A stretch of DNA of 64,000 nt from positions 1 through 64,000 of the forward strand of contig JAXGGA010005157.1 of assembly GCA_038373865.1 (NCBI GenBank). Direction: 5' to 3'. Positions 46,753 through 57,849 of the stretch are shown here, piece after piece; position 1 is the first letter of the stretch; every line of letters starts with the position of its first letter. Below the pieces are notes generated by a model. The model was not told the DNA's origin. It was given only the letters and a program-made list of their open reading frames with translations, and did not search any database. The stretch is from Uloborus plumipes (lineage: Eukaryota; Arthropoda; Arachnida; Araneae; Uloboridae). The translations under genes and the position numbers were made by a program.

Positions 46753-47368
46753 TGTTACAAATCTTGTAAATAGTTGTTGTTTTTCCTGCCTTGCTTTATT
46801 TTCATTAGTTTTGGTTTTATCTGGCGACATGTTGCAAATGTATCTGAAGATATCACTTTTATCATCTGTATACCGGCCATGAAACACTTTGTAGTTTTTA
46901 CACTTGCCCTGCATTTAATAAGCGTGAAGACATTTTTCGCTCGGAGTGTTTTCTTTTTTTTCTTTTTCTTTTTATTTCTAGCGTTTTCTTGAATGGAATA
47001 TGTAATTTATGAATGACCAGAATGCTCCGGATTTTGCTAGAACCTTCTTTCAGAGTATAAAAAGCTGGCCTTGAACACAAGTCAGTTAGTTTTTCTCAGA
47101 TGGGTTTTCTGAGATGCTCGTTTTCGTTCGCTTGGGCGGATGGTTGTTTTGCTTTTGTAATTGCTTAATTACTGTTCACGTTAGATACGTGGTGCTGAGT
47201 TACTGTTGAGAGTACAGTGTACTGTTTGTTGCCTAATTGCTGATGTTTAGCAATTGTTTTCTGCTCTTATTGTAAATAGTGTAAATACTTGTAAATAAAT
47301 TTATAGTTACTTCCTCAAGATTGGAATGCTCATTTGAAGAAAGTTGAAGGTGCAACGGACTCGTTACA
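46753..47368 (+). repeat. 3' LTR
   Basis: Identical to the 5' LTR except one C/T change (in GAAACA(T/C)TTTG) and an extra 3 bp in the GTTGTTG run near the start. Confidence 0.97.
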
Positions 47369-47372
47369 ATAT

Positions 47373-48020
47373 TTTTACATTAGTTTTAGTTCACTTGTTT
47401 AAATAATTTATTTATTTATTTATTTTGACCTAAGTAAAACTAGGCAAATGATGTAATTACTAGATACTTTTTTTTACCCCAAAACTTTTTTCTGCCTTCT
47501 AAGACTTTGTAAATTTTATCGATCATCGGTTGTGATTTTTGTCAAAAAAACAGAAAATGTTATTATCGCTGTGCTGAAAGATGGAACTAGCTGAAAGATG
47601 GCTCAAGCCAAGAGAACAAGATAACCTGTGCTTCGAATGCTAAGTTTCGAAAGTTAATGATGCATTAACACAGAAATAAGTAAGTAATTGATTGCAAAAC
47701 TTATGAGTCACAGGTAGTTGCATAGTTATAAAACTTCAATGGAAAACAGTGTTATCAATTTGAAGGAAGATAGAACGAGCTAGGAAACTTAGTATGTTCT
47801 ATTTTGACTTTTGACGTGTAGAATGCTCTGTATTTTGTAGTAAAAAAAAAAAAGAGAAAAAAATTCAAATGCAATATTCAAAAATAAATAATTAAATGCA
47901 TAAAGTGGTATCAATTGCAAAATAAAATAAAAAACAAATTCAATTGTTTCTTATTCTTATTATTTAATTTTCTAAGTTCTATTCAAAATACAAAGCCGAA
48001 ACTACCCTTACATAAAGTGT
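47373..48020. other. AT-rich spacer
   Basis: Right flank of the retrotransposon. Nothing recognised. Confidence 0.5.
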
Positions 48021-48420
48021 GAGTAACCGCTTCTAAGCAAGGGCTAAGGCAGGAACATGCAATACACCTCCAACTTGGTTATTTCGATCCATGGACTGCA
48101 GTTTCGTGCTTATTATGCACTCATCAGCATGGAATATGATGGAATATTGCATGTTCCTGCTTTAGCCCTTGCTTAGGAGCGGTTACTCACTGCTTTATAC
48201 CCGAGCTCTGCCTTAAAATTCACGAGTCGGACCGTTCCAAGCGCGGTCACTCGCTGGATTCTAATTTCACATTAGCTACCAGTTTTTTTGGCTCTCTTTG
48301 CTATATAAGAGGATTTTTGCCTCCAACTCGATTATTTTCGTATTCCATGCTGATGAGTGCATAATAAGCACGAAACTGCAGTCCATGGATCGAAATAACC
48401 GAGTTGGCGGTGTATTGCAT
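48021..48420. mobile_element. foldback element C
   Basis: GAGTAACCGCTTCTAAGCAA ... GACTGCAGTTTCGTGCTTAT ... is followed by inverted copies of both blocks (ending at 48190 and at 48420). The internal order ACTGCAGTTTCG ... ACTCATCAG ... GGAGGCAAAAATCCTC ... ACTGGTAG matches foldbacks A and B despite low overall identity. Confidence 0.7.
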
Positions 48421-48820
48421 ACCTTTAACTAATTTTTGAGTCGCATTTCCGCTGTTCAACGGCGAAACACGCCTGCGGGGGCGTTAAAAATCCCTTTGTG
48501 CAGTTTGATATTTTTTCCATCAACCTCGGACGCATTTGCGCATGCCTCAGGTCTCTACTGATTTTGTCAAAATAGGGGTGACGGTGAAAAGAAAGATAAG
48601 GAATGGTGAGGAGATTTCGCTTTGTTTGGTTTTAATTTTCGTTGGGTTCCTTTATTTGACGCGTTGGTTTACGTTAATGGTTTTTTTCTTTTTTTAATAT
48701 ATTCCCCTTAATTATCAGTTCTAGAAAAATAAAATAATATTGAATTAAGCAGAAATGCTAACTGGTGCATTTTCTTAATCAAGCTGCCCCCCCCCCCCTT
48801 TTTGAAATGGAACAGTTCAA
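48421..48820. other. mixed-composition interval
   Basis: A patch with higher GC (48440-48570, with several CpGs) and then AT-rich DNA with a C-run at 48787-48798. No gene recognised. Confidence 0.4.
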
Positions 48821-49035
48821 CGGTGCCATACTAGACTGCAACTTCACTTGGCACTGAACGTCACTACGGGCGAAGCCAATAAGAGCTCACAAGCAGTCAG
48901 CAATCTCTTCTAATTCGCCAAGTAGGCTGTGACGTTTTATCTAGCTCGTTTTTCATAGGCTAACGTCAAGCAAACGTCACGCTGACGTCACGATGTTTTT
49001 GTCAAGAGACCTTGCAGTGTAGTATAGGCGCACCT
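48821..49035. mobile_element. MITE with GGTGC...TACTA ends
   Basis: CGGTGCCATACTAGACTGCA on the left and, inverted, AGGTGCGCCTATACTACACT then GCAAG on the right. It contains repeated TGACGT/AACGTC words including TGACGTCA. TSD not resolved. Confidence 0.5.
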
Positions 49036-49489
49036 TTCGAGGTTGGACCGAATGTGAAAACGAACTCGGTTACTTTACAATAGGCGTGTCAATTTTAGAA
49101 AGTTTGCATCGTCTCCATGGAAACCGCACGAAAGACAACAGTTTCACTCTTTTTTTTCATACACTGCTGTTGAGGCATTTCATTTATTTTATGTTTATTG
49201 AATTAGGCTTACGCTTTTATTTATGTCCTCGTATCTCAGTTATTTCTAAACGTTTTCTAACAAATCTAGTGCTAAATAGTTTGTTTTAGCAAGACCTGCC
49301 ATCATGAGTATCCGTTATGTAAATACTTCAAAAAGTATTATATTAACGTTGATTGAATAATAGTTTAAGCACAAAACAATTTCAATCGCTTGCATTTAAC
49401 CATTGTTACTAAAGCTAAGTGGGAGAAAAGTCCATAGCGCCGTAACTATGACAACTATCAGGGGAAATTTCACTTTCGACCGCCTTCTC
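49036..49489. other. AT-rich interval, no gene recognised
   Basis: The longest plus-strand frame (49086-49289) is low-complexity and unlike any family I know. Confidence 0.45.
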
Positions 49490-50372
49490 TAAGGCCCCTA
49501 TATAGAGGAGCCGGGCATCAAGATTAAGTTTCACCACTTTGGATCCAGCTCGTGTTTGAGTGGTTTGTCTTTTCTGGCTAGTAATCGCGTTTTGGTAATT
49601 TTTCATTGAGAGCAATTATTAGCGGCACGTGGATTTGGCAAAGATTAGCAATGCGTCAAAACTTTTTTCTGGTAACCCCATACTACAACAATGAAAAATT
49701 GAAAGTAAAAGTGAATGAATTGGATCCAAAGTGGTGAAACTTAATCTTGATGCGTCGGCCTGTCTATATAGCGGCTCTAACACAGGGTAGAGCCGCTATA
49801 TAGACAGGCCGACGCATCACGATTAAGTTTCACCACTTTGGATCCAATTCCTTAACTTTTACTTTCAATTTTTCATTGTTGCGGAGTAGGGTTACCAGAA
49901 AAAAGTTTTGGCACATTGCTAACCTTTGCCAAATCCACGTGCCGCTAATAATTGCTCACAGTGAAAAATTACCAAAACGCGATTACTGGCCAGAAAAGAC
50001 AACCCTCAAACACACAAACACGCGCTGGATCCAAAGTGGTGAAACTTAATCTTGATGCGCCGGCTCGTATATATAGGGGCCTTAACACAGGGTCTATATA
50101 GTATCTAGAGCCGCTATATAGACAGGCCGACGCATCAAGCTTAAGTTTCACCACTTTGGATCCAACTCATTTACTTTTACTTTCATTTTTCATTGTTGCG
50201 GAGCTAGGGTTACCAAAGCAAAGTTTCGGGACATTGCCAAGCTTTGTTAAATTCACGTGAAAAGTTACCGAAAAGCGATAACTCGCCAGAAAAGACAACC
50301 CTCAAACACGCGCTGGATCCAAAGTGGTCAAACTTAATCTTGATGCTTCAGCTCGTCTATGTAGGGGTCTTA
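49490..50372. repeat. three palindrome-ended MITE copies in tandem (one inverted, two direct)
   Basis: Copies at 49490-49780, 49788-50083 and 50106-50372 share the ends GCATCAAGATTAAGTTTCAC...TTGGATCCA and its inverse. The first copy is inverted relative to the other two. Outside the TIRs sit GAGCCGCTATATAGACAGGC-type blocks, and the linkers both contain AACACAGGGT. The ~200-bp interior includes GGTTGTCTTTTCTGGC(TA)AGTAATCGCG. Confidence 0.8.
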
Positions 50373-50907
50373 TAGTATACGTGTGTTAAAAGATGTTTGT
50401 CGAAATTTAATTTACAACCGAATTCAATGAATCATTTCCTCACTATTCACAGAATATCCCGTCTCGCTGTCGGGCAGCATAATCAATTTCCCTGTTGCTT
50501 CAAAATTTGCACATTCACCACATCACGGACAGCTCACCAAGTTTGTAGATCGAAAGCCGCACAGTGTGCGCTCTTTTCCTTGAACTTTCAACATCATTTC
50601 GTATTCCGAGGAACGTGGGTTTGATGATACTGGAAAAGAAAAATACATTTTGTACTCTCCCCCACTTAATTTTACTCTATTTAATTTCATTTCTTTTTCT
50701 GTTCCCCTCCTTCTACCTTTTGATTAATATTCGATATAACTTTCAATATTATCATTTTTTTAATTCAGGGTATTGTCTAACTATTTACAAACAAAGATAA
50801 TTTAAAATGAGCTGGTTTTGAAATCGTTTTTTCCCTTTTCAGTTTCCTTATTTTTTCCCCTCCATTCAAATTCTAATCAATTATTCACTTAGTTATAACA
50901 TGATAGC

Positions 50908-51369
50908 CAGAGCCGCCGTTTGGGGGGGAATACTGGACCTCTAGTACCCGGGCCCGGAGCTTTTGGGGGCCCGTAAGGATATAAACATGTTTAGTGTCAC
51001 ATATAGTGTCAATAATTTCATCAAAAAAAAAAAAAAAAAAAAAATCTCGCTTTCCATTGCCGATTCTCAATATGAAACAATTGCTAGTACAAACACTAAT
51101 GAATGAAACATGCTTGCGCAAAGGAAAATATACCGCTTTTTAAAACCATCTGGTGACACAAATAACGTGAAAATAAAATCAGATGCACACTTTCGTAACT
51201 AAAAAAAAAATGTTTTTCCGAAAAAAATTTTTTTTCTCTTTTTTTTTTTTTTACAATTGCAAATGTGCTGAAATGATGGCATGGAAATATGCAATTGGGG
51301 GGGGGGGGTGCATGGGGGGCCCGGCATTAAAATTGGTACCGGGCCCCATCGCTGGTAGCGGCGGCCCTG
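50908..51369. mobile_element. 462-bp hAT MITE (CAGRGCCGCCG ends)
   Basis: CAGAGCCGCCGTTTGGGGG on the left and, inverted, CAGGGCCGCCGCTACCAGC on the right. The TSD ATGATAGC is perfect (50900-50907, 51370-51377). Its ends are related to the element at 20104-22726. Confidence 0.92.
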
Positions 51370-52020
51370 ATGATAGCGAAAAACGAAGAACTTATTTATT
51401 AAACTCTGTATGTATAAACGTGTCTCTAAGATACTTGTTGAAATTTAATTTCCACTTAAATCCAATAAATTATCTTCTCACTATTCACAGACTATCACAT
51501 CTCGCTGTCGCCAGCATACTCAATTTCCCTGTTGCTCCAAAATTTGCACACTCACCAAGTATGTAGTATATCGAAAGCCGCACAGTGTGCGCTCTTTTCC
51601 TTGAACTTTCAACATCATTTCGTATTCTGAGGAAAGTGGGTTTGACGATACTGGAAAAGAAAAATACATTTTGTACGCTCCCACTTAATTTCACTCTATT
51701 TAATTTCATTTCTTTTTCTGTTCCCCTCCTTCTATCTTTTGAATATTTGTTAAATTCAGGGTATTGTGTAACTATTTACAAACAAAGATAATTTTAAATG
51801 AACTGGTTTTGAAATAAATCGGCCCTCGTTTTTTCCCTTTTCAGTTTCCTTATTTTTTCCCCTCCATTCCAATTCCAATAAGTTACTCACTTAGTTATAA
51901 CATGATAACGAAAAACGAAGAACTTATTTATCAAACTCTGTATGTATAAACGTGTCTTTAAGATGTTTGTTTAAATTAAATTTCCACCTTACCTAAATCC
52001 AATAAATCATTTTCTCACTA

Positions 52021-52188
52021 CAGTCGACGCTCGATATAACGACCATCTCCGTCCCCCAGAAAAAAGTATTTGCAACGAGTGGTCGCTGTAAGAGGTAGAA
52101 AATAGAGTATATTGGGATAAAGTTGGGTTTTTTCCACCAGGCGTTGTATTGGATAGTCTTTATAACGAGTGGTAACGAGCGTCGACTG
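52021..52188. mobile_element. pogo/Tigger-like MITE, copy 2
   Basis: CAGTCGACGCTCGATATAAC on the left and, inverted, CAGTCGACGCTCGTTACCAC on the right, with TA flanks (52019-52020, 52189-52190). It shares its interior with 16199-16324. Confidence 0.88.
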
Positions 52189-52350
52189 TATTCACAGACT
52201 ATCACATCTCGCTACAGGCAGCATAATCAATTTCCCTGTTGCTCCAAAATTTGCACACTCACCAAGCATGTATAAATCGAAGCCTCACAGTGTGCGCTCT
52301 TTTCCTTGAACTTTCAACATCATTCCGTATTCTGAGGAAAGCGGGTTTGA

Positions 52351-52661
52351 TGTTTTTACGTGTAAATAACGAATCAGGTAAGAGAAATAACACCTTTTCG
52401 CAAATGAAATGCTCATTGTCTTCCTCGTAAGTGAAGTTCCAGAATTGAATGTTTCCCTTTATCGCCAGCTGACCCAAATAGGAGCGAGCCTTTTGCTCAT
52501 TTGCACCTTTCTTCAAGTTTGTTTGCTGATTTTTTATTTATTTATTTTTTTTTCTCAGTTCTTGTTGAGCCATATTTCTCTCTCTTTCTTTTTCTTCCTT
52601 TTTTTCTCCTCAAAAATAAATTACGAAAAAAAGGTTTTTGAAATGAAAACTGCTCTTAGCG
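52351..52661. other. unassigned spacer
   Basis: T-rich. Nothing recognised apart from the TSD TCTTAGCG at 52654-52661. Confidence 0.4.
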
Positions 52662-52952
52662 CAAGGGCGGATACAAGGGAGGGGCGATGGGGGCGATCGC
52701 CCCTCCCTTGAGGGACTCTTCTACAGCAGTTTTTAGATTTTGAAGTTCAAAAAAGGAAATTTCAGTTGATCTTTGATGATATTAAGGAAAAGGGTGCGGG
52801 GATTCGGGGCTCTGATCTGGAAATTTTTCGAAATGGAAGACCAAAACATTTGTAATCAACATGAATAAACAAGGATACATGACGAAAAAAGCGGCCAAGT
52901 AAGAAAAAAAATCAATCGCCCCTCCCTTGGAACATTTCTGGATCCGCTCTTG
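52662..52952. mobile_element. 291-bp hAT MITE (CAAGGGCGGAT family), copy 2
   Basis: CAAGGGCGGATACAAGGGAG on the left and, inverted, CAAGAGCGGATCCAGAAATG on the right. The TSD TCTTAGCG is perfect (52654-52661, 52953-52960). Confidence 0.92.
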
Positions 52953-53028
52953 TCTTAGCGCGTCGGTTATTTTTTGTGATGGGGGGTTGCGAAAAGAAAC
53001 ATTGCACTCCGGAAGTAAAGACAGAAAG

Positions 53029-53412
53029 AAAAACTTGAACAATTACGTATTCATTTTTTTAACCGTTAATGGCTTTTTTCCCATCTCAAAAGATGCCAAC
53101 GCGCATGTGTAATTGAATCTCTGTACAAACATACATACAGAATTTTGCTACATGGAGAGGTGCCGGTAACGGTAACAGTGTGACGAGGTTAATTGTTTTT
53201 TTCCCCATCCCAAAAAATGCCCAACACACCTAAAGAAGTTTTCACTTCAAAAATGATTGAACTCGTGACACTGTTACCGTTACCGACACCTCTGTGTATA
53301 AGTATGCACGTACATGTCTTGTGTATGTACGTACACATGAGCGTTGGCGTTTTTTGAGATAGGAAAAAAACCACTGACGGTTCAAGAAAATACCCACATA
53401 ATTGTTCAAGTT
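53029..53412. repeat. long palindrome with GGTAACGGTAACAGTGT core
   Basis: Arms of ~175 bp (AAAACTTGAACAATTACGTA ... GAGAGGTGCCGGTAACGGTA) are mirrored on the right (TACCGTTACCGACACCTCT ... AATTGTTCAAGTTTT) around ~53220. The inner ~23 bp of each arm are nearly perfect and the outer part is diverged. Confidence 0.75.
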
Positions 53413-53515
53413 TTCAATTCTGTTGTCACTACCAGTGTCAGAGTCTTATAAATCAGACAGAGTCTTATAAATCAAGTGATCAGGATCAAACCACCTCAAT
53501 GAATTATTCAAAATT

Positions 53516-53820
53516 TTACTGGAAAGCAAAAAACATTTCGCACTCTCCCACTTGATTTTACTCGATTTTTTTTGTTGATTTGTCTCTCCCCCTCCCTTTC
53601 TCTCCTTCTTTTGAATAATATTCGATGTGAAATTTAATCATTATTATCACCATTTTTAATTAGTGGTATTATCTAACTATTTACAAATAAAGATAATTTG
53701 AAATGAACTGATTTTGAAATAAATCGTCCTCCCCCCCCCTTTTTTTTTCTCTTATTTTTAACCCTCCATTCCAATTACAATTCATTGTTAACTTAATCAT
53801 AACGTGATAGCGAATGACGA
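53516..53820. repeat. partial fourth copy of the ~532-bp unit
   Basis: It shares CTATTTACAAATAAAGATAATTTGAAATGAACTG-type blocks with 50780 and 51770 and ends at a palindrome. Confidence 0.6.
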
Positions 53821-53866
53821 GAAATTTATTTATTTCTCGTCATTCGCTATCACGTTATAATTAAGT
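53791..53866. repeat. near-perfect 35-bp hairpin
   Basis: ACTTAATCATAACGTGATAG continuing CGAATGACGAGAAAT faces its inverse across a 6-7 bp loop (TTATTT), with one mismatch. It sits at the right edge of the tandem array and looks like an inverted-duplication scar or hairpin. Confidence 0.85.
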
Positions 53867-54733
53867 TGTAAAACTTAAATTCAGTTGCAAAACAAATGTG
53901 ATAAAATAAACATCTTAAAAAATATTTTTAGCCATTTTACTTTAGTTGAAATCGAAGCTTAAGACATTTTGTTTAAATTTTCTTCACTTGTTCGAACTTT
54001 TCGCAGATTTTAATTTTAATTTCGAGACTTGAAATTTGGCATCGATTTAAAGTGTTTTGATTAATTTTTTTAAATGTATAAGAAAATAGAACGTTCCAGA
54101 AAAAGCAGTTGAATAGCTCCATTTGCTTTCAGTGAGATTTTCTACTCCAATCAATATTGTTTGGTGAATAACGAACTTTAAAATTCATCATTCAGCAATC
54201 CAAAAAAAGAGGCTTCACTCTTTTTCTCTTTCTCTTACATATAAAAAATATGCTCCCTATCGGAAAATCAGACAAGCTTTTAACTTTCTCAAATGTTCAG
54301 TAACTTAAAATAGCAAGATTGATTATTTGCATATCTCAAGTCTTAACTGTCGTAACGATAGAAACGACCAGACAAAAAAGCTCTTATTTCTTTTTCTCTT
54401 TGTCTCGTAATAGATTTTCGTCCTCTTATCTGAATCTACTTCGTTTGAAATCGTGTTGTTTTCTTACTTGTTCGAATTTATTCGCGCTCTTAAGGCAGGC
54501 TTCGAGAATCTTTAAATACCATCTTCAGTCATCTGACACACGAATAGGCATGACAGTCACGAAAGCGATTTTTGTTGTCATAGCAACGAAAATGAATGGG
54601 GATCCGTTTCAGAAGGGACATGAAGAATTTCGTGTAAAATTAATTTATTCCTTTGAAGTTGTCTTTATCGATGTATAAGATTTGTTGCTCAATTTTTAAT
54701 TAAAACAATGAAGACAGGAAAGTAACGCTTTCT
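53867..54733. other. AT-rich interval, no gene recognised
   Basis: A plus-strand frame at 54319-54678 (119 codons) has no features I recognise and no supporting splice sites. Confidence 0.4.
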
Positions 54734-54881
54734 AAGGGCCGTGCTCCACATTGACGTAAAGCAGAAAAATAAAGCAGAAGCGTAAAATGGAGCAAATAGT
54801 GTTTCTATGGAAAGTACCCGGATTTTCGGTTTCTGCCTTCAGTTTCGGTCGCGTTTTGCGCTGATGTGGAGCAAGGCCCTA
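54734..54881. mobile_element. ~148-bp MITE with AGGGCCNTGCTCCACAT ends
   Basis: AAGGGCCGTGCTCCACATTG on the left and, inverted, TAGGGCCTTGCTCCACATCA on the right. The interior has CGTAAA..GCAGAA repeats. TSD is unclear. Confidence 0.65.
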
Positions 54882-55077
54882 AATGATTTTGGCAGCAGCT
54901 AACAAGATATTCGTAATTTTTCTTTTTTTATCAAGCAGGAGAAATGAATGAATTACGGAACGTAGGACTTGTTCGATTCAGGGCTTAATTTTTAACCAAA
55001 AAGTTCGTGAAGGCGACACATTACATTCTTCATACTAAATAATATTCATTTTTAGTAACTGAAAATTGATTTCCCTA

Positions 55078-55338
55078 GATATCGTCGGCACCATGCTAAA
55101 ATAACGAATGTGAAAAATCGCGTTTTTCAAGTTCTATTTTCAATTTCGAATTTTACAAATAATTAAAATTAAAATGATACATTCGAACGATAGTTTTACA
55201 CTTAAAGATGTCTATAAAAATTTAAAAATTGAAAATAACCAATTGCTTCAGGTGGGGAAAAATTATATGCAGTGTTTTGGCTCTACTGAAAAGTACCAAT
55301 TTCCACATTCGTAAGTTTAGCATGGTGCCGACGATATC
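55078..55338. mobile_element. 261-bp MITE with GATATCGTCGGCACCATGCTAA ends
   Basis: GATATCGTCGGCACCATGCT on the left is repeated inverted at the right end, and the arms continue (with small gaps) through ACGAATGTG. No coding content. Confidence 0.8.
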
Positions 55339-55420
55339 TGAAAACCGAGTTTTTTCGCAATGTAAAAACTTGAACAGTGGAAATAAATTAATAGAAAAGT
55401 AACGGGCAACATGTGTCGCC

Positions 55421-55645
55421 AGTAGGAGCGCTCCGATGGGAAGTCAAGGTGACCTTCCAAAATTCAGCTTTTTCGGCATATTTTGTCTGACGATTCGGCA
55501 AATTTAGGGACAGAATGGGAAATTTGAATTTTGTTTAAATTATAATGATACTTTGCCTATATTGTATCATTCGGCGTTTCGTTCGACAAATTTAAAATCC
55601 CCCCCCCCCCCATCCCAAAAGTTCAACTTCGGGGCGCTCCTGGGC
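55421..55645. repeat. old repeat with GGAGCGCTCC / CGGCAAATTT motifs
   Basis: CAGTAGGAGCGCTCCGATG on the left and, inverted, CGCCCAGGAGCGCCCCGA on the right, with internal ATTCGGCAAATTTA words shared with 36836-37230. Probably a hAT-like MITE, TSD not established. Confidence 0.5.
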
Positions 55646-56088
55646 GTCAGCATGCAAAAAATGGTGCGAGATTACAGCAAGTAAAATGCAATACATCAAT
55701 CTTTTCTATGAATTAATACTGGGTGGTTTTTTTTTATAAATACCAATTAAATCATTATACAAGAGAAATTTTTCAAAATGTTATAATTTAACTTCTTTCT
55801 CTCTCTCTCTCTCTGAAAATTAAACTTCTAATCTCTGTTTTTCACGGGCAGCGGATTTTTATGCAAATAGCTACTGTTTTGAAGAAAAAATGTCATAATT
55901 TATTTATTTTAGTTAAAAAGGTAAAATTACCAATAACGTTGGTTTTTTAGTTAAAGTACTATTTTCTCTGAAGCCTTAATTTCGAATTTTCTGGGTGTAG
56001 GGGGGCAGGGGAATTTGCCTGTAAGATTGGTTCAGAACCACTACACAAGTAGTTTCATGGTATGTTTGGGGTTGAGGAGGGGAGCCAT

Positions 56089-56560
56089 CAGGGCCCGACT
56101 AACTACAGGTGAGGCCTAAGGCCAACAATACTTTGGAGGTTCCCTTTTATGGTCTGCCTTTTTAATTCAACAAAAATCTTTTAACTTTTTCGCAGTAGCG
56201 ATACAAGTCTTTTTTGGGGAACCATTGTATGTAGCTTTGCAAATCCCTATGTAGTTGCACTGTATGCATTATGTCTAGCCCTGATACTGCTTTTTTTATA
56301 GCCATTTTAGCTCAAGAGTTTTATAGCTAATTCTCAAGAAAGAAATATTTTTTACTTTCATAAAATGAACTGAATAAGAGAAATACTAATTAAAATATCA
56401 AAAGAGATTGTTTTTATTTTTCAATTTATGAATCATTATTTTGTTCTTAAAAATACACAATTCTTTAATGCTGCACATCAGTTTTAGAAAATTAGGGGCC
56501 CAGTAGGAAGATGAGGCCCCAGTCCCAGGCCTCATTGGCCTATGCCATAATCAGGCCCTG
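56089..56560. mobile_element. 472-bp hAT MITE
   Basis: CAGGGCCCGACTAACTACAG on the left and, inverted, CAGGGCCTGATTATGGCATA on the right. The TSD GGAGCCAT (56081-56088) against GGAGGCAT (56561-56568) matches at 7 of 8. Confidence 0.85.
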
Positions 56561-56568
56561 GGAGGCAT

Positions 56569-57780
56569 GATCTGCCCCTGGATCCGTGTTTACTGTGATC
56601 AGATCGTGTTGTAGTTTAAGTTTGGACAGTTGGTGTCCAGGTCAATTCTCGTTGATGACCAAACTCGAGAACAGTTCAAGCGAACTGTTGCGTAAAAAAA
56701 GGTTAAAAAACCCTTCTTCTCTTGCACAAAACGTGACTCACCATCGCAAATCCCCGATCTGAGTAAGAAGCGTATGAATCATGTTTTGCACAATGGTCCG
56801 AAAAAGAAAAAAAGCAGGACCATGTCGGTAAATAGAGCTGAAAGCGTATTGTTCACTCACCAGAGAGAGAGAGAAAAAAAAAGTGACGAAATTTTTGTGC
56901 GTAGTCATTAAAAGTCACAGAGAAAAGGTAGGCCGCACTTTCTCTTCAGGGATTTGCTCCAGTTTCACTGGAGTGGAGTTGAGCGGAACGATGTGGGATA
57001 TACACTTGACCTTGGTTGACTTCCAAAACGCATCTTTATGGGCTGGGAAAGGCCTTCCAGACAGCGTAGAAGATTTATATTTAGCTGAATTAAAATACAA
57101 ACAAAACAATTTCGTCGAATTTTGCTAGTTGTGAACTCTTCATGAGCTTAAATTGCACGTTTTTGGGGTATTATGATGTTTTAATTATTGGGCAGTTCCA
57201 TTTTAATGAAATCTCAATAGGTGCCACCTAAAAATACTCCAAACATATTAGATCCTTGATTTCAGTGTAAGAATTTCACGAAAACATGCATCCATGCAAT
57301 GCAATTAGATTTTGAAAATTCCCAGAAACAATACTTAACCCGATTTTTCTTTCCTTAATAAAAAATTATTTTTTACCTAATATTTTTTTTATTATTTTTC
57401 CTGTCCATTAAACACTGTTTGTAACCAGTATACAAAATATGTTTGGAAAAAAAATGTCAGGCATAAACGGGTTAAAGAATTAATGCACTTATATTTATTT
57501 TTTATTCAACTGTGTTTTTTTTTCTTCTAGTTTATAGAAATTTTTAGGTAAAACTGATTGGGATAACTCAATCACCCTGTGCGATGCGCACCTTCTGCCT
57601 ATTTAAACAACCAATAACATTTTTCGACTCAGTGACGGACGCATCTTATGAGGCAAATTGGAAGCAAACTATTTTAATAAAACTAGGGTCTCAGAAACCC
57701 AGCCACCCTAACTCTGGTTTCTCCCTCTAACCAGAACTCCAATCACCAAAATACTTCCAATAATCGTTAAAAATTTATAC
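56569..57780. other. interval with unassigned frames
   Basis: A frame at 56883-57128 (81 codons, with CSSFTGVELSGTMWDIHLTL) has balanced composition but no family match and no upstream support. Otherwise AT-rich. Confidence 0.4.
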
Positions 57781-57849
57781 TTTCTCTTTGTTATGAACTA
57801 ATTAAGAGAAAAATAGAAGGAACTCCTCTCCCTTTAAGTATGATACAAT

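Larger units (their letters stand above)
41016..47368 (+). mobile_element. Ty3/gypsy LTR retrotransposon, recent insertion
   Basis: A 6353-bp element with LTRs of 613 and 616 bp, TG...CA ends, ATAT duplicated on both flanks (41012-41015, 47369-47372), a tRNA-Lys primer site, a polypurine tract, and gag-protease-RT-RNase H-integrase in the gypsy order. No envelope-like frame follows integrase. The LTRs differ by one substitution and one 3-bp indel, so insertion was recent. A single frameshift in RNase H disables this copy unless it is an assembly error. Confidence 0.97.
50380..52350. repeat. ~532-bp tandem units, three copies
   Basis: GAAAAACGAAGAACTTATTT starts units at 51378 and 51910 (532 bp). 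An earlier copy starts near 50380, interrupted by the hAT at 50908. Shared landmarks: GCCGCACAGTGTGCGCTCTT, CAATTTCCCTGTTGCT and TTGAACTTTCAACATCATT. A partial fourth copy is at 53516-53820. No convincing coding potential. Confidence 0.8.

Noticed and set aside
54319..54678. 119-codon plus-strand frame
   Set aside because: No recognisable motifs, unusual start context and no neighbouring exons; compatible with chance.
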